The notes beneath the pieces are model-generated. The model was not told the DNA's origin. It ran no database searches and worked only from the letters and a program-made list of their open reading frames with translations. Both the position numbers and the translations under genes were made by a program. 64,000 nucleotides of DNA from Macrosoma leucophasiata (taxonomy: Eukaryota; Arthropoda; Insecta; Lepidoptera; Hedylidae). Location of the stretch: contig JAWQUS010000011.1 in assembly GCA_036365455.1 (NCBI GenBank), positions 3,120,001 to 3,184,000 on the forward strand, in the 5' to 3' direction. Below, piece by piece: positions 30,235-40,744 of the stretch (position 1 is its first letter; the number at the start of each line of letters is the position of its first letter).

Positions 30235-30560
30235 ATTTGATGTTCGAGGTTGTATTTAGAAAGCTATTTCTGGTATGTTAGCTGTCATATTTGAAGTTGC
30301 AATACGTAGAATGGCTCTCCAATTCTCATCTGCGAGACGAGAAGCGTATTTATTTTTTCTATAGTTGAGAATTGAAAAAGTTTTTCGCATTAATTAATAA
30401 GTTCTACCAAAAATTGTAATGAACTTCTGAGCAAACCTTTTCAACGCAAGCTACCATAAAATTTAAAAAGATCCTTGATTTCACTAAAACTGAAAGAACT
30501 TTTGAGAGCATCATTAGACTGGAAATTCATCTTCATTTCAGATTCAGATTCATCTGGAGA
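30235..30560 (-). pseudogene. hAT transposase C-terminal (dimerisation) domain remnant
   Basis: The minus strand encodes 'NFQSNDALKSSFSFSEIKDL' and 'FKFYGSLR', then after stops 'CEKLF', and in another frame 'RKNKYASRLADENWRAILRI' and 'ATSNMTANI'. The order C-E-x-L-F-S then R..R..L.D....LR is the hallmark of the hAT C-terminal dimerisation domain. At least two stops and one frameshift break it. The RNase H-like catalytic core is absent, so it is non-functional. Confidence 0.8.
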
Positions 30561-31077
30561 TTCATCTGTAAAAGACCCGGTACTGTATTCACACCATACT
30601 GAACCACACCGCGGACACTCCGCCAAAATTCCATACAAACGCTTAATTTGGTCTTTTTAGCTTAATTTCAGTAACGTAAAAGTAACCTATATTCTTTCTC
30701 AAGGTCGACTCTATCTCTGTACCTAAATCCATTAAAATCGGTTCAGTCATTTGGACGTGAAAAGGTAACCGACAGACAGGCAGACAGACAGAGTTACTTT
30801 CGTATTTATAATATTAATAGGGATTTACAAAACATTCACGAGCCGCAAAGAAGACGTCGGCGAGCCGCATGTTGCCGACCGCTGGACTATGACATTGGTT
30901 TATCTGACGTCAGCTACAACTCTCTCGGGGGTTTCCATCAACCCAGCGTTCGTAAGCTCCGTACATTGACATCATTGATAATGGTTCAATGAACATTATC
31001 CCTTTACAATTTGTGGGATTAATTTGTATGAATCGCAATGCAAATTGAAATCGTGAGTACGCAGGTTTTTTATGTTA

Positions 31078-31569
31078 CGAAGGTGGCAATAAGTTTTTAT
31101 GTGATAGAAGTGGCAAATAAGCCTGCAGTTCACATTGATGTTAAGTGATGAATGCAGCCTATGACACCCGCACAAAAACCAAGATCAAAATGCAGATGCG
31201 CTACAACTCCTGAGGTCTAAGGTGTTATGCTTCTGTGCCGGAACATTGTATATTATGTAATGCGGTGGTGCCTACGCCTGCGAGCTTCGCCACTGGACCT
31301 CAACCACCAGTGAGCATGCAGTTCACATGGATTTTAAGTGATGACTGCAGCCTTTATACCTACACAATAACCAGAGGTAAAAATGCAGATGCGTCGCCAC
31401 CTCTAAAACCTTAGCTTTTATGTCTCTGTGATAGTTAGCTCGGGGCCATACTTTACCATATAACCGGAACATGATAGTGCTAAACACTACCATTTGGCGG
31501 CAGATAGATTAGGTAATGAGGTGGTGCCTACACTATGGAGTCCCGACACTAGAACTCTACTACCAGTAA
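31078..31569 (-). repeat. Rep-A inserted into an older Rep-A
   Basis: A younger truncated copy ('tttttatgtgatagaagtggcaaataagcctgc..cctcaaccaccagtg', about 31096-31311, with an internal deletion) splits an older diverged copy. The older copy's tail edge is 31078-31095 and its remainder is 31312-31569 ('agcatgcagttcacatggattttaag..actctactaccagta'). Confidence 0.75.
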
Positions 31570-31618
31570 AAGGTAAATGTGAAATATATATTTAAAATTA
31601 TTATTAAAAGGGAATATA

Positions 31619-31908
31619 TATTTTTTTTTATGCAATAAAAGTGGCAAACAAGCATGCAATTCACATTGATGTTAAGTGATGACTGCAGCCTATAGACACC
31701 CACACAATGACCAGAGGTCAAAATGCAGATGCGTTGCCACTTCTGAGGCATTAGGTGATATGCCTCTGTGCCTGAAATTACAGGGCCGTACATTACCACC
31801 TGACCGGAACACGATAGTGCTGAACACTACCATTTAGCGGCAAGTATATTAGTAATGCGGTGGTGCCTACGCCCGCGAGCTCCGTCACTGGAACTCTACC
31901 ACCAGTGA
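31619..31908 (-). repeat. Rep-A full-length copy
   Basis: 'attttttttttatgcaataaaagtggc' to 'ctctaccaccagtg'. Close to the 26004-26293 copy ('ccagaggtcaaaatg', 'gaggcattaggtg'). Confidence 0.87.
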
Positions 31909-32118
31909 TATGTTAAGTGCATCTTTTGTAAACTTGTATTTTTAACCATTTTATTTTTTTTACTAATTGAGCTTATGATGTGTGGTCAGTGTGGCTCTAT
32001 TGGATCTATACATCGGCACGGCCGACATATATATAATACAAAATAAAATAAAAAATCTATTGCAAGCCGAAACGCTTTTATAGTTTAGAAGGCCAATACA
32101 GAAACAGACATCTAGAGG

Positions 32119-32360
32119 TTGTTTTATATTATTTCGCATTAACACATGCTTGTGAACTTGTTGCCTAACTAGCATAGTTGGTAATAGATGGCGCTGCTGC
32201 TACCATAAAGCAATGCAATAGATGTGAAGGAAAGATTTGACAAATCGGGCAGGACTTCAGTAGCTCAATTGGAAGAGCGGCTGGACTAGATTCCCAGTAG
32301 GCCGCGAGTTCGAGTCTCGCCTGAAGTCAAATTTTTCTTTCCATTTTTCTTTAAAATAAA
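32119..32360 (+). mobile_element. Family D element, 13-bp target-site duplication
   Basis: Bounded by 'agacatctagagg' at 32106-32118 and 32361-32373, the longest such repeat in the window. It starts with the reversed link 'ttgttttatattatttcgcattaacacatgcttgtga'. That joins directly to sense leader ('cctaactagcatagttgg', 'agatggcgctgctgctacc') and an intact sense core (32253-32328). The tail follows. The left arm is thus reduced to the link, with no antisense core. Both promoter boxes are intact. Confidence 0.9.
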
Positions 32361-32516
32361 AGACATCTAGAGGATTCAGAACGGCACCAATTTGAATTTC
32401 ATCTTGTTTTAATCTACTTATTATTATACCTATTATTCAAACTTCTTTACACTGATTATTGATAATTGAATTATTGTTTTTATTTTTTTCTTTTAGTCCT
32501 AAAACTTTGTTATGAA

Positions 32517-32926
32517 AAATATAACTACGTTAAGAAAAACCGACTTCAAAACTGAAAAGTAAAAAATAATGATTTAATTGTAATTATATACTACCTATTA
32601 TTTATATGTGCTATTTACTAATAGGTTAGAAGTAGGTGCCAAGTCCTACACAAATAATTATATTTTAATCACTTAAATATGAATACGAGCAAATGAATAT
32701 ACCGAACAAAACATAACCGGCGAATCGTGGGTGTTTGCATGTATGCTTGAATTCATGCATTTACCTCTGTCTACCTCTTCGGGGATTACAGGCGTAAAGT
32801 TTGGCACCGATTTTAAACCTATTAGTAAATAGCACATATAAATAATAGGTAGTATATAATTACAATTAAATCATTATTTTTTACTTTTCAGTTTTGAAGT
32901 CGGTTTTTCTTAACGTAGTTATATTT
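32517..32926. repeat. 111-bp perfect inverted repeat (Rep-Y) with 188-bp loop
   Basis: 32517-32627 and 32816-32926 are exact reverse complements by eye. Each arm contains 'gttaagaaaaaccgacttcaaaactg' and 'actacctattatttatatgtgc'. Just inside, 'ggtgccaa' (32636-32643) and 'ttggcacc' (32801-32808) extend the pairing imperfectly. The loop holds a SINE-B 3' fragment in plus orientation (about 32715-32802). A diverged single copy of the arm is at 38330-38530. Confidence 0.85.
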
Positions 32927-33229
32927 ATTTAATACTTTTAAGTTTATTGCTGCATTGCCAATTAGATTAATGTTCACATCTGTTAAATTTGTAAAATCTA
33001 AATCTTATAGCTTCGTGACAATTAGATACCTACCTGATTTAAATTGTTTAGGTGTGTCGATACAAAATTATTACACGATTATACGAAATCAATGAGAAAA
33101 TTTTATCCACAAAGGAGTAAATATGCTATGTTGTGTCGTCGATGAGTAAATGTGTCATTGTCACTTGTTGTCATCTTGTTGTCATGCGCATTAGGACTAT
33201 CTAGGACGTCAGTGGATTCAACGCACTGT
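32927..33229. other. no recognisable feature
   Basis: AT-rich. Confidence 0.45.
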
Positions 33230-33450
33230 ATGACAACTCGCCGTCTATTCTTATTCCTTTAGTCTGAGGTGAAAGTAAGTAAAAAATGCTCATAAATAAA
33301 AACTAATTTGCCAATCTGAATCAAATTTTACGGGGCCAATTCGAAACTATTCCGCATCAAACAAAAGAAGACTTACGTAAATCGGTCCAGAAATATCGGC
33401 GAAATTTGCGTACGAATTGAGAACCTCCTCGTTTTTTGAACTCGGTTAGA
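33230..33450 (+). repeat. dispersed repeat edge with 'gagaacctcctcg'
   Basis: 'ggccaattcgaaactattccgcatcaaac' and 'gcgtacgaattgagaacctcctcgttttttgaactcgg' resemble the inverted edge of the 7506-7610 repeat. Limits are uncertain. Confidence 0.4.
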
Positions 33451-33719
33451 AATATAATTCGATAAATGCAAATGAGACACCTACATAGATATAAATTCGC
33501 CTATTAAACTAACAAAATCAAACACTCCCTGATTTAGTACGTGTTACGTACATAATGAATTATGTATTGCAGTCCACCCTTACCTCGTACGGTTATCCTA
33601 ATTTTATTATTTAGATGCTAGAAGTTCCGTAACTACTCGGGATGTTTTGGAGCTCCGTAACCGTAAACGAAACTACCGGATATCTGAAATATTTATTTAT
33701 CCGTCGTAATCGTAATTTT

Positions 33720-34052
33720 TTTACTGGTGGTAGAGCTCTGGTGGTAGAGCTCCAGTGACGGAGCTCGCGGGCGTAGGCACCACTGCATTACCTAATACAA
33801 GTATATTAGGTAATGATGTTTAGTGATGACTGCAGCCTATAGACACCTACACCAAGACCAGAGGTCAGATGCGTTCCCACTCCTGATGCCTAAGGTGTTA
33901 TGCCTCTGTGTCGGAAATTACAGGGCCGTACATTACCACCTGACCGGAACACGATAGTGCTGAACACTACCATTTAGCGGCAAGTATACCTATTAGGTAA
34001 TGCGGTGGTGCTTACGCCCGCGAGCTCCATCACTGGAGCTCTACCACCAATA
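33720..34052. mobile_element. Rep-A foldback copy with two heads
   Basis: Plus-strand head 33721-33805 ('actggtggtagagctctggtggtagagctcc..cctaataca', with a 15-bp tandem duplication of the terminus). It joins a minus-strand copy to 34050 that ends 'ctggagctctaccacca'. As at 11225, both outer ends are heads and no A-tail is present. Confidence 0.8.
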
Positions 34053-34064
34053 AAAATACAAATG

Positions 34065-34178
34065 CAAACGTAGATGGTTGGAAAGACCCAATAAGACAAA
34101 CACTGACCTACCATGACCAAATATTATAAGCGAGTAATGTTTGATGGTGGGGTCAAAAGTCTTAGGAATCGACGTTCA
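34065..34178 (+). repeat. RTE-J internal fragment
   Basis: 'gcaaacgtagatggttggaaagaccc' and 'ctgacctaccatgaccaaat', then 'ggtggggtcaaaagtcttaggaatcg', matching 21850-21965. Neither the 3' tail nor an open frame is kept. Confidence 0.75.
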
Positions 34179-34312
34179 TCTGGTGGTAGAGCTCCAGTGA
34201 TGGAGCTCGCGGGCGTAGGCACCATCGCATTACCTAATATACTTGCCGCTAAATGGTAGTGTTCACCACTATCGTGTTCGATACACGATGTGAACAGTAT
34301 GCTTACTTGTCA
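34179..34312 (+). repeat. Rep-A copy with internal deletion
   Basis: The head 'ctggtggtagagctccagtgatgg..cactatcgtgttcg' joins directly to the tail-side 'gtgaacagtatgcttacttgtcac'. Confidence 0.75.
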
Positions 34313-34431
34313 CTTTAAACTATGGAACAACTTGCTTACGTAAATGACCCCGCGGGCGGGATCGCGTAAGATAAGGAATGTGACACAAAAATGTCTTTAA
34401 ATAAAAAACAACAGCGAATTAGTAATCATAA

Positions 34432-35102
34432 ACGTAACTTCACGCCTGTAATCACCGAAGGGGTAGGCAGAGGTGAATGCATTCAAGTATACATCCAAAC
34501 ATCCCCGATTTGCCGGTAACATTTTAGCCCACGTAACGGGTAGCGAACCCGTTGACATCTCCCGGCACATTATCAAACTCCAAGGTACTGGAAAACTTCC
34601 AAAAAATTGAAAAATTTTAATGGAACCAGAGATAATGGATTTTACATCTTTATCTCTGGAAGCCTATCTCTCGTGTTCCGGTAAGATGTTAATGTATGGC
34701 CTCGTAATATCTGACACAGAGACATGACACCTTAGGTCTTAGGGGCGGCAACGCATCTGCATTTTGACCTCTGGTTTTTACATATATGTCTATAGGCTGC
34801 AATCATCACTTTTTTATGTTATGGAAGTGGCAAACAAGCATGCAGTTCACATTGATGTTAAGTGATGACTGCAGCTTATAGACACCCACACAAAGATCAA
34901 GGTCAAAATGCAGATGCGCTACCACTCTTGAGGCCTAAGGTGTTATGCCTCTGTGGCGGAAATTACAGGGCCACTGACACTTAACATCAATGTGAGATGC
35001 ATGCTTGTTTGCCACCTTCATTACATAAAAAAGCCCCCGGGAATAGAACTTAGGACCCCAGCGTAGCTGTAGTGGCTTGCTAACACCAGACTACTGAGGT
35101 AC
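34432..35102 (-). mobile_element. SINE-B split by a Rep-A, itself split by another Rep-A
   Basis: The SINE-B body (34432-34672) and its tRNA-like head (35033-35102, 'cccgggaatagaacttaggacc..actactgaggta') flank a plus-strand Rep-A remnant (34673-34806 and 34977-35032). A minus-strand Rep-A (34807-34976, 'ttttttatgttatggaagtggc..ttacagggcca') interrupts that. Three events can therefore be put in order of age. Confidence 0.8.
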
Positions 35103-35429
35103 TCAATTAATTTATTTAAACTACTGCGACGATATATTCCAAAAAGAAGCTGAGTTATTTTACTTTGTTCTACATAATTAAATACGCTTTATACATTATT
35201 TCAGTATGAGCTCTTTCTAGTAAAACTAATTGAAAAACGTCTGAAATCTTTGAACCTAAGATATAATATACAAAGTGATCTTATAAAAACAATTTCTAAT
35301 ATACCTACTTACTTAATTAAAAGCTTTGTATCTCGAGTGTCCTTGAAAAAAAAGGAATCACTTTCGATTAAAGACGCACCTCATTAAAGAAAATTAATAA
35401 GTGATGTGAATTCTAAAACGTGGTATTTA
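35103..35429. other. no recognisable feature
   Basis: AT-rich. Confidence 0.45.
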
Positions 35430-36110
35430 AAAAAACCTGTCAAGTGCATGTCGGGCCACGCGCAGTGTATGGCTCCGTAGTATTTAGGTTTAAATATTGT
35501 AATAATATAAAAATATATTTTCTATGGAGTGAAAATTTTCGAGTAAAATACATTTGGTCGACTATTACTCGAAAACTTGTAAAGTGAACTTAAGTGTGTT
35601 AGTTTTCCTTTTAATTTCGTTATATGCAGCTGCTATTACTGTATCGTTTGAATTTTTAACAACAACCGTTTAGTTGGTAGATGGGGAGGACTCACTGAAA
35701 TTGGCACTTTAAAGTTTTAATCGCGAAGAGTGAACTTAATCGAAAAATGATATTTACGCACTTCTTACATTTTTGAAAGACCTAACTAACAATATCCCAC
35801 GCTATACAGAAAACGAAAAAAAATATTCACGTGTTAGGTTAGGTTTTAAAATTTAGGTTTTAAAATTTAGGATGCCTCGCCTACATGTATAAGGCGAGGC
35901 ATCCTACATTTTATTTCATGTTTTTATTCTATTCTACCACTTTGTCGGCGTCATGAAGGTGTATACTTGTGCCAAATTTCAAGGTTTTAGTACCAACAGT
36001 TTTTGCGCTAAGCCGCGGACGGACAGACATAGCGAAACTTCTATGTCCATCTGTCTGTGGACAGACAGACACCGAAAATTCTATCCTTGCTTACTACGGA
36101 ATCCTAAAAA
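35430..36110 (+). repeat. composite of three repeat blocks
   Basis: Blocks in order: the 'gtcgggcca' edge (35440-35580, cf. 20670), a block with 'ggcactttaaag..aatatcccacgctatac' (35640-35815, cf. 4965), and the 'gtgccaaatttcaaggttttagtaccaac..ggacggacagac' block (35935-36110, cf. 4790). Because the same blocks are neighbours elsewhere, they may be one larger element. Confidence 0.5.
35869..35905. other. 14-bp perfect hairpin
   Basis: 'aggatgcctcgcct' and its exact complement flank a 9-base loop 'acatgtata'. It lies inside the composite repeat just described and is preceded by a tandem 'ttaggttttaaaattt'. Confidence 0.7.
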
Positions 36111-36189
36111 AAGAAAAATTTTATGTAATAATTTTATTGTATAAGTAATCATACAACATTTTTTAACTTAAAAAATTCTTAGTTCATAT

Positions 36190-36450
36190 ATTTCATGTGT
36201 ATATAAACCAATTGCTGTTCGTTAGTTTCGCTGAAACTCAAGAACGGCTGTCCTAATACGGCTAATTTTAGTCTTGAATTATTTTTGAACGTCTAGACAA
36301 GGTTTAAAAGGTAAGAAAACATGAAGATATTGTATAGGAAATAGTAAAAACAACAATTAAATTTTCCAATACCAATTCTCCGTACCTCCCCATCAAACCT
36401 TTGATACATTATTTAATTCTGAGTCAATGCGAAGTTTGCCTAGTCTTTAT
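36190..36450 (-). repeat. Rep-G retroposon tail, diverged
   Basis: 'accaattgctgttcgttagtttcgctgaaactc' to 'gagtcaatgcgaagtttgcctagt'. Confidence 0.75.
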
Positions 36451-36454
36451 TCTT

Positions 36455-36640
36455 AATATATATAAATCTCGTGTCACAATGTTTGTCCTCAATGGACTCC
36501 TAAACCACTTAACCGATTATAATAAAATTCGCACACCATGTGCAGTTCGATCCAACTTGAGAGATAGGATAGCTTACATTACGCTATGACTAATAGGAGC
36601 AGAGCAGCGCGGGCGAAGTCAGGGCGGGCCGCTAGTACAT
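36455..36640 (-). repeat. Rep-H retroposon tail, copy 2
   Basis: Inverse of 10944-11135 with very few differences: 'atataaatctcgtgtcacaatgtttgtcctcaatgg' to 'gggcgggccgctagta'. Confidence 0.8.
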
Positions 36641-37224
36641 TATAATAATTAATTTGCTTTCAAAACAGGTTTCTATAAACATTAATAAAAAACATTTTGT
36701 CATAATATAATTCTATAAGAGTTTTGGAATAATCCCAAACATTCAAATGCACATACCTTCAAAAAACAAAAACAGCGAGACAAACTTGACGAACGCCCGA
36801 ACAAACATTTTGCACCACAAATTCACACACACAAACTAATTTGCGTCAACAAAAAAAGTGACAAAAGCTCGTCGAAGTACAGAAATCCATGAACAACCAT
36901 TGCACCACGACACAACCGGTCCCCGCGAAAGCTGGAGAGGCACTGGATTATACCCATAGACTAGTATATATTATACCGCACACCGCACGTGATTCTGCGG
37001 ACTACAATAGCTGTAACAATTTGGATACTGCCCAATACCGATACATTTTCATAAAACTTTTTTTATCTGTGTCGAAATTGTTTTATAGGCGATTTGGGAG
37101 ATCAACTGCTTGTCACTAACGTTATAGAGTTTTCAATTTCAGTTATAGTAGGAGAGCCAAGTCTAGGTCGACTTTCACCTATTTGTTTACGGAATAAAAC
37201 ATTGTTTTTATCAAATTTTATACA
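36641..37224. other. no recognisable feature
   Basis: Two short frames (36889-37119 and the following one) show no domain and no codon pattern that I trust. Confidence 0.4.
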
Positions 37225-37302
37225 TAAACTAGCAGCCAGCCCCGGCTTTGCGCGGTTTCAATGTTACCTACCCTCTCCCATTCATCTTAGCGTGATGTTA
37301 TA

Positions 37303-37440
37303 TTCACCACCGCATCACCTAATCTACTTGCCGCTAAATGATAGTGTTCAGCACTGTCGTGTTCCGGTTTCCAGCCCTGTAATTGCCGGCACGGAGGCAT
37401 AATACCTTACACCTCAGCAGTGGCAAACGCATCTACATTG
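37303..37440 (+). repeat. Rep-A internal fragment
   Basis: 'caccgcatcacctaatctacttgccgctaaatg' to 'gtggcaaacgcatctacattg'. It is preceded by a short Rep-H-like edge ('actagcagccagccccggctttgcgcgg', 37228-37257). Confidence 0.75.
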
Positions 37441-38116
37441 AAACATTGACAGGCGATCTTATCCACAGAAGTTTAATTTTTCCGTTCCATTTTTTTATAC
37501 TGGATATAATCATAATTTTTTCAGTGTTTAATAGCTAGTGAAAATTGTATTCTACAGAAACATTCCTCTTATTGCAATTTAGATATTTTTTTTGAAAAAA
37601 ATAAAATTAAACAAATAGTTCTTATGTACTTAACTTTAAAACCAAAAAGGCATTCAAAGTTATAAATCTTTTACGATATTCTAACAAAGGATTATAATTA
37701 AATAGATAGATAGACATTTAACTTTGTAATGATAACATATCTTTCATAGACAAGTCCACTCACATTATTTATGTTATCATTTCTCTTACTCAATTGTTCC
37801 AATAGATCGAGTAACAATACATGTTTAAAGATGTATGTTTCGATAAAATTAAATTAAATGTTTTGACATTGGCGTCACATAGCAGATATAAAAGGTGTGA
37901 GAAACTTTAAACTCCTTAATTTCCCACTTTATCTGCTACTTTGCTCACCTTCACTTACTCTGAAACTAGACACTCAATTGATTCGAGAATAAAATGCAAA
38001 GTGAGGAATGGTCAAAAGTTTAAAACCATATTTTTATAAGTATATGTGTAAAGTATGTGCATACGTATTATATTTATACGTATGCTTATTCGTATACGTA
38101 GTATATTATATTTTTA
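37441..38116. other. no recognisable feature
   Basis: AT-rich. A GATA-like tract near 37700 is too short to call. Confidence 0.45.
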
Positions 38117-38325
38117 ACTAGCTGTGTCCGCGAATTCGTCCGCGTGAGAATTTATGATTGTTCAGTATCTACCCGGACGAAGTCGTGGGCGCAGATAGTA
38201 TGAAAGTAAGTTACTCCATATTACATAAGCTATCTGCCAGTAAAAGTCCCGTCAAAATCTGTCCAGCCGTTTCCGAGATAAGCGGGAACAAACAGACAGA
38301 CAGACAAAAATTGTAATTATTTTAA
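38117..38325 (+). repeat. Rep-F retroposon tail
   Basis: 'ctagctgtgtccgcgaattcgtccgcgtgag' to (GACA)n. Uninterrupted here, so it shows what the 22880 copy looked like before insertion. Confidence 0.8.
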
Positions 38326-38329
38326 AATT

Positions 38330-38530
38330 AAACAAAAACCGCCATCAAAAAAAAAGATAAACTGAATAGACAAAAATTACTAAAAAGCGAAAAATAAACT
38401 CAATTAAATAATTTCATTTTAAGGGAATAAACCCGTACCCTATTAATTATAATAAGACAATTACTTTAATATGGGCTACGTACCTACCTACTCATAGGTT
38501 TGAAGTCGGTGCCCAGTTAAATAAAAAATT
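38330..38530 (+). repeat. Rep-Y diverged single copy
   Basis: 'caaaaaccgccatcaaaaaaaaagataaactg' to 'ctcataggtttgaagtcggtgccca' matches one arm of the 32517-32926 inverted repeat. It shows that the usual form of Rep-Y is a single unit. Confidence 0.6.
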
Positions 38531-39239
38531 TTAGAGCCGATTTCACTGCAATTCAAATAGCCTGATAATAATTTGATAACACTGCAACAACACATCATTA
38601 ATCCTAACGGGGGGCCGCACTATTGGCTTGGCACTTGTGTTTTTGCAAATAATTCAATGACGTCATAACATTTATTTATTTATTTAAACTTTATTGCCAC
38701 AGTATAATACATGATGACAAATGGCGAACTTAACGCTAAAAGCGCTCTTTTCCAGTTAACCATCGGGAGTCTAGAGAGCTATCTGAGCGGCACAACAGTT
38801 ATGGGAGAAAATTTAAAAACAAAAGTATTACATAAGCTTAATAAAATATATGATATATATATATATATATATATATACCTATACATACATACTTATAGAG
38901 AAATTCATAAAAACTACATATACATAATACAGATACAATAATATAAGTTCTAAACATATATATTATTATATAATAAAATATACTTACACATCAATAAATA
39001 AATATGCAATTTGGATGATGATTTCTGATAAGGATTCCCACATTCAACATTAACTGCTAACCGTAACGTTTATGGGAATGTCTCAACCCTGATTATTTGA
39101 ACTATGATTAAAATACGCAAGTGCAACGCATTTCACAGTCACTGCTAAAAACCAATATTTTTCTGCAACCGATTTTATCAGCCTTTTGACGGGCTATTAC
39201 CGCTTGACACTTTACTCTGACTATATCTTCTTATATACG
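38531..39239. other. no gene; (AT)n tract at 38848-38877
   Basis: Apart from the AT dinucleotide run and flanking 'ataca' repeats, nothing is supported. Confidence 0.55.
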
Positions 39240-39365
39240 AGTATATAAAAATCTATTGTTAGTCTCGCTAAAATTCGAAAACGGCTCTACCGATTTGGTT
39301 AACTTTAGTATTGAATTATTTCTGAAAGCCCAGGAAAGGTTTGAAAGGTAAAAAAATATGAAGAA
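39240..39365 (-). repeat. Rep-G fragment
   Basis: 'aaaaatctattgttagtctcgctaaaattcg' to 'gaaaggtttgaaaggtaaaaaaat'. Cut off where the next hairpin begins. Confidence 0.7.
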
Positions 39366-39367
39366 TT

Positions 39368-39416
39368 CGTTCTATACTATTTTTCTTCAATTTCTGAAGA
39401 GAAATAGTATAGAACG
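39368..39416. other. 22-bp stem hairpin
   Basis: 'cgttctatactatttttcttca' (39368-39389) pairs with 39395-39416 with one mismatch, leaving a 5-base loop. It lies between a broken Rep-G and the GCTACG patch. Confidence 0.65.
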
Positions 39417-39428
39417 AGAGCCAATAGT

Positions 39429-39485
39429 GCTACGCCATGCTACGTTAAGCTACGCGAAGCTACGCCCGCTACGCTTTGCTACACG
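39429..39485 (+). repeat. GCTACG short tandem-like repeat
   Basis: 'tgctacgccatgctacgttaagctacgcgaagctacgcccgctacgctttgctac' has six GCTAC(G) words spaced 9-12 bases apart. It is related to the patch at 6945-7042. Confidence 0.7.
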
Positions 39486-39715
39486 ATGTGTTTGGTCAAT
39501 AACCTAATAAAAACAGGCAGCAACGTAGGTACTTACGTTTAGATTTTTAACGTAGGAAAAAGTATATGTAGAACAACAGTGTAGGATGTGCGAGTCAGGT
39601 GATAAGGGTTCTATTAGGTACAAAACCTAATAATAGACTTTCAAATGAAATCAGACGATATTCGAACATTCCTAGTTGTTCTATATCTACTTATGGATTT
39701 ATATTTATATAAATA

Positions 39716-39952
39716 ACTAGCGGCTTGCCCTGATTTCACACGGTAGTGTTCAGCACTATCGTGTTCCGGTCAGGTGGTAATGTACAGCCCAGTAATTTCC
39801 GGCACAGAGGCGTAACACCTTAGGCCTCAGGAGTGCTAATGCATCTGGATTTTGACCTCGGTCTTTGTGTGGGTTTATAGGCTGAATTTATCTTTTAACA
39901 TCAGTGTGAATTACAAGCTTTTTTGCCATTTTCATTACAATAAAAAAGAAAT
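39716..39952 (+). repeat. Rep-A truncated copy beside a Rep-H edge
   Basis: 'actagcggcttgccctgatttcacac' (Rep-H-like) is followed by Rep-A from 'ggtagtgttcagcactatcg' to 'cattacaataaaaaag'. The Rep-A head is missing. Confidence 0.75.
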
Positions 39953-40084
39953 CTCTTTGTACGTTTGTACAGAAAAACTACTGAGTTAATCAGATTTTAT
40001 GCGCCGTTGAACCTAAGAAATAAACAATGCATTATTGTTTATAGTGTGAAACCGGGGCGGGTCGCTAGTGATAAACATAATTAT

Positions 40085-40744
40085 TGAAACAGATCGTTCA
40101 CCGAGGGCCTTCTCCAAGGGCCACTTACCTGTCAATGATGAGAACTACGCTCGGAAATTGGAGATTTTCCGCCGAACCCAATTGTTGTCTTGAAAAGAAT
40201 CACAATTCTATTTGTAGAACAAATAAAAGATAATAGATAAATGAAATGAGACGGGAATTATTTTAGTTGTAATACCCAAAAACTTCAAGTTTATTATTGC
40301 TTAAAGAATATTCGCAATTTGTCACTCGAAATATCCAATTACCAAAATTATAAATTAGAATTATATATAAATTTAGATAAATGTGCTTTGAAGAAAAAAA
40401 GTCTTATGGAAAAAGCCTATTTGTATTTTCATGTTTTTCTTAAAGAGACCGATTTCATTTTTATGTATTTAATAATAAGCGTGTGAGTGTAAGCGTGTTT
40501 TATTTATTGTTTATAATAAATACACGAACCAAAATGGAAGACAGAGAAAATTAATCAAATGTCTTTGTATATTTACATGTATTTGCGCTAAGCATTCGAA
40601 GAAGTTTCAAATAAAATCCACCCAGGTACTGGGTTACTTTCACAGAAAATCGGCTGTGTCAGACGCATTTCCAGGTCCTGTTACTTTTTTTAGGTGAATA
40701 ACTGAAAAAGAAAGAAAGTGAATAACTGAAGAAAGAAAGAAGCG
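40085..40744. other. no gene; short SINE-C scrap at ~40474-40512
   Basis: 'cgtgtgagtgtaagcgtgttttatttatt' recalls the SINE-C tail. The rest is unassigned. Confidence 0.45.

Larger units (their letters stand above)
29757..30884 (-). mobile_element. hAT-type DNA transposon remnant with 8-bp target-site duplication
   Basis: Terminal repeats 'cagctgtcggcaac' (29757-29770) and 'gttgccgaccgctg' (30871-30884) are inverted with one mismatch. They are flanked by the 8-bp direct repeat 'gactatga' (29749-29756 and 30885-30892), the hAT length. Subterminal 'gagccac' and 'gagccgc' motifs are present on both sides. The interior has a transposase C-terminal remnant (30235-30560), a Rep-A insertion (29915-30195), a Rep-K edge (30598-30650) and a LINE-type tail with (GACA)n (30690-30830). 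Confidence 0.85.

Noticed and set aside
32517..32926. Inverted repeat as terminal repeats of a DNA transposon
   Set aside because: No flanking duplication was found, the loop has no transposase, and a single-arm relative exists at 38330, so a duplicated inverted Rep-Y is a better description.
36889..37402. Two consecutive frames (76 and 102 residues) as a small gene
   Set aside because: No homology I recognise, no splice pattern or signal peptide, and the second runs into Rep-H and Rep-A fragments.
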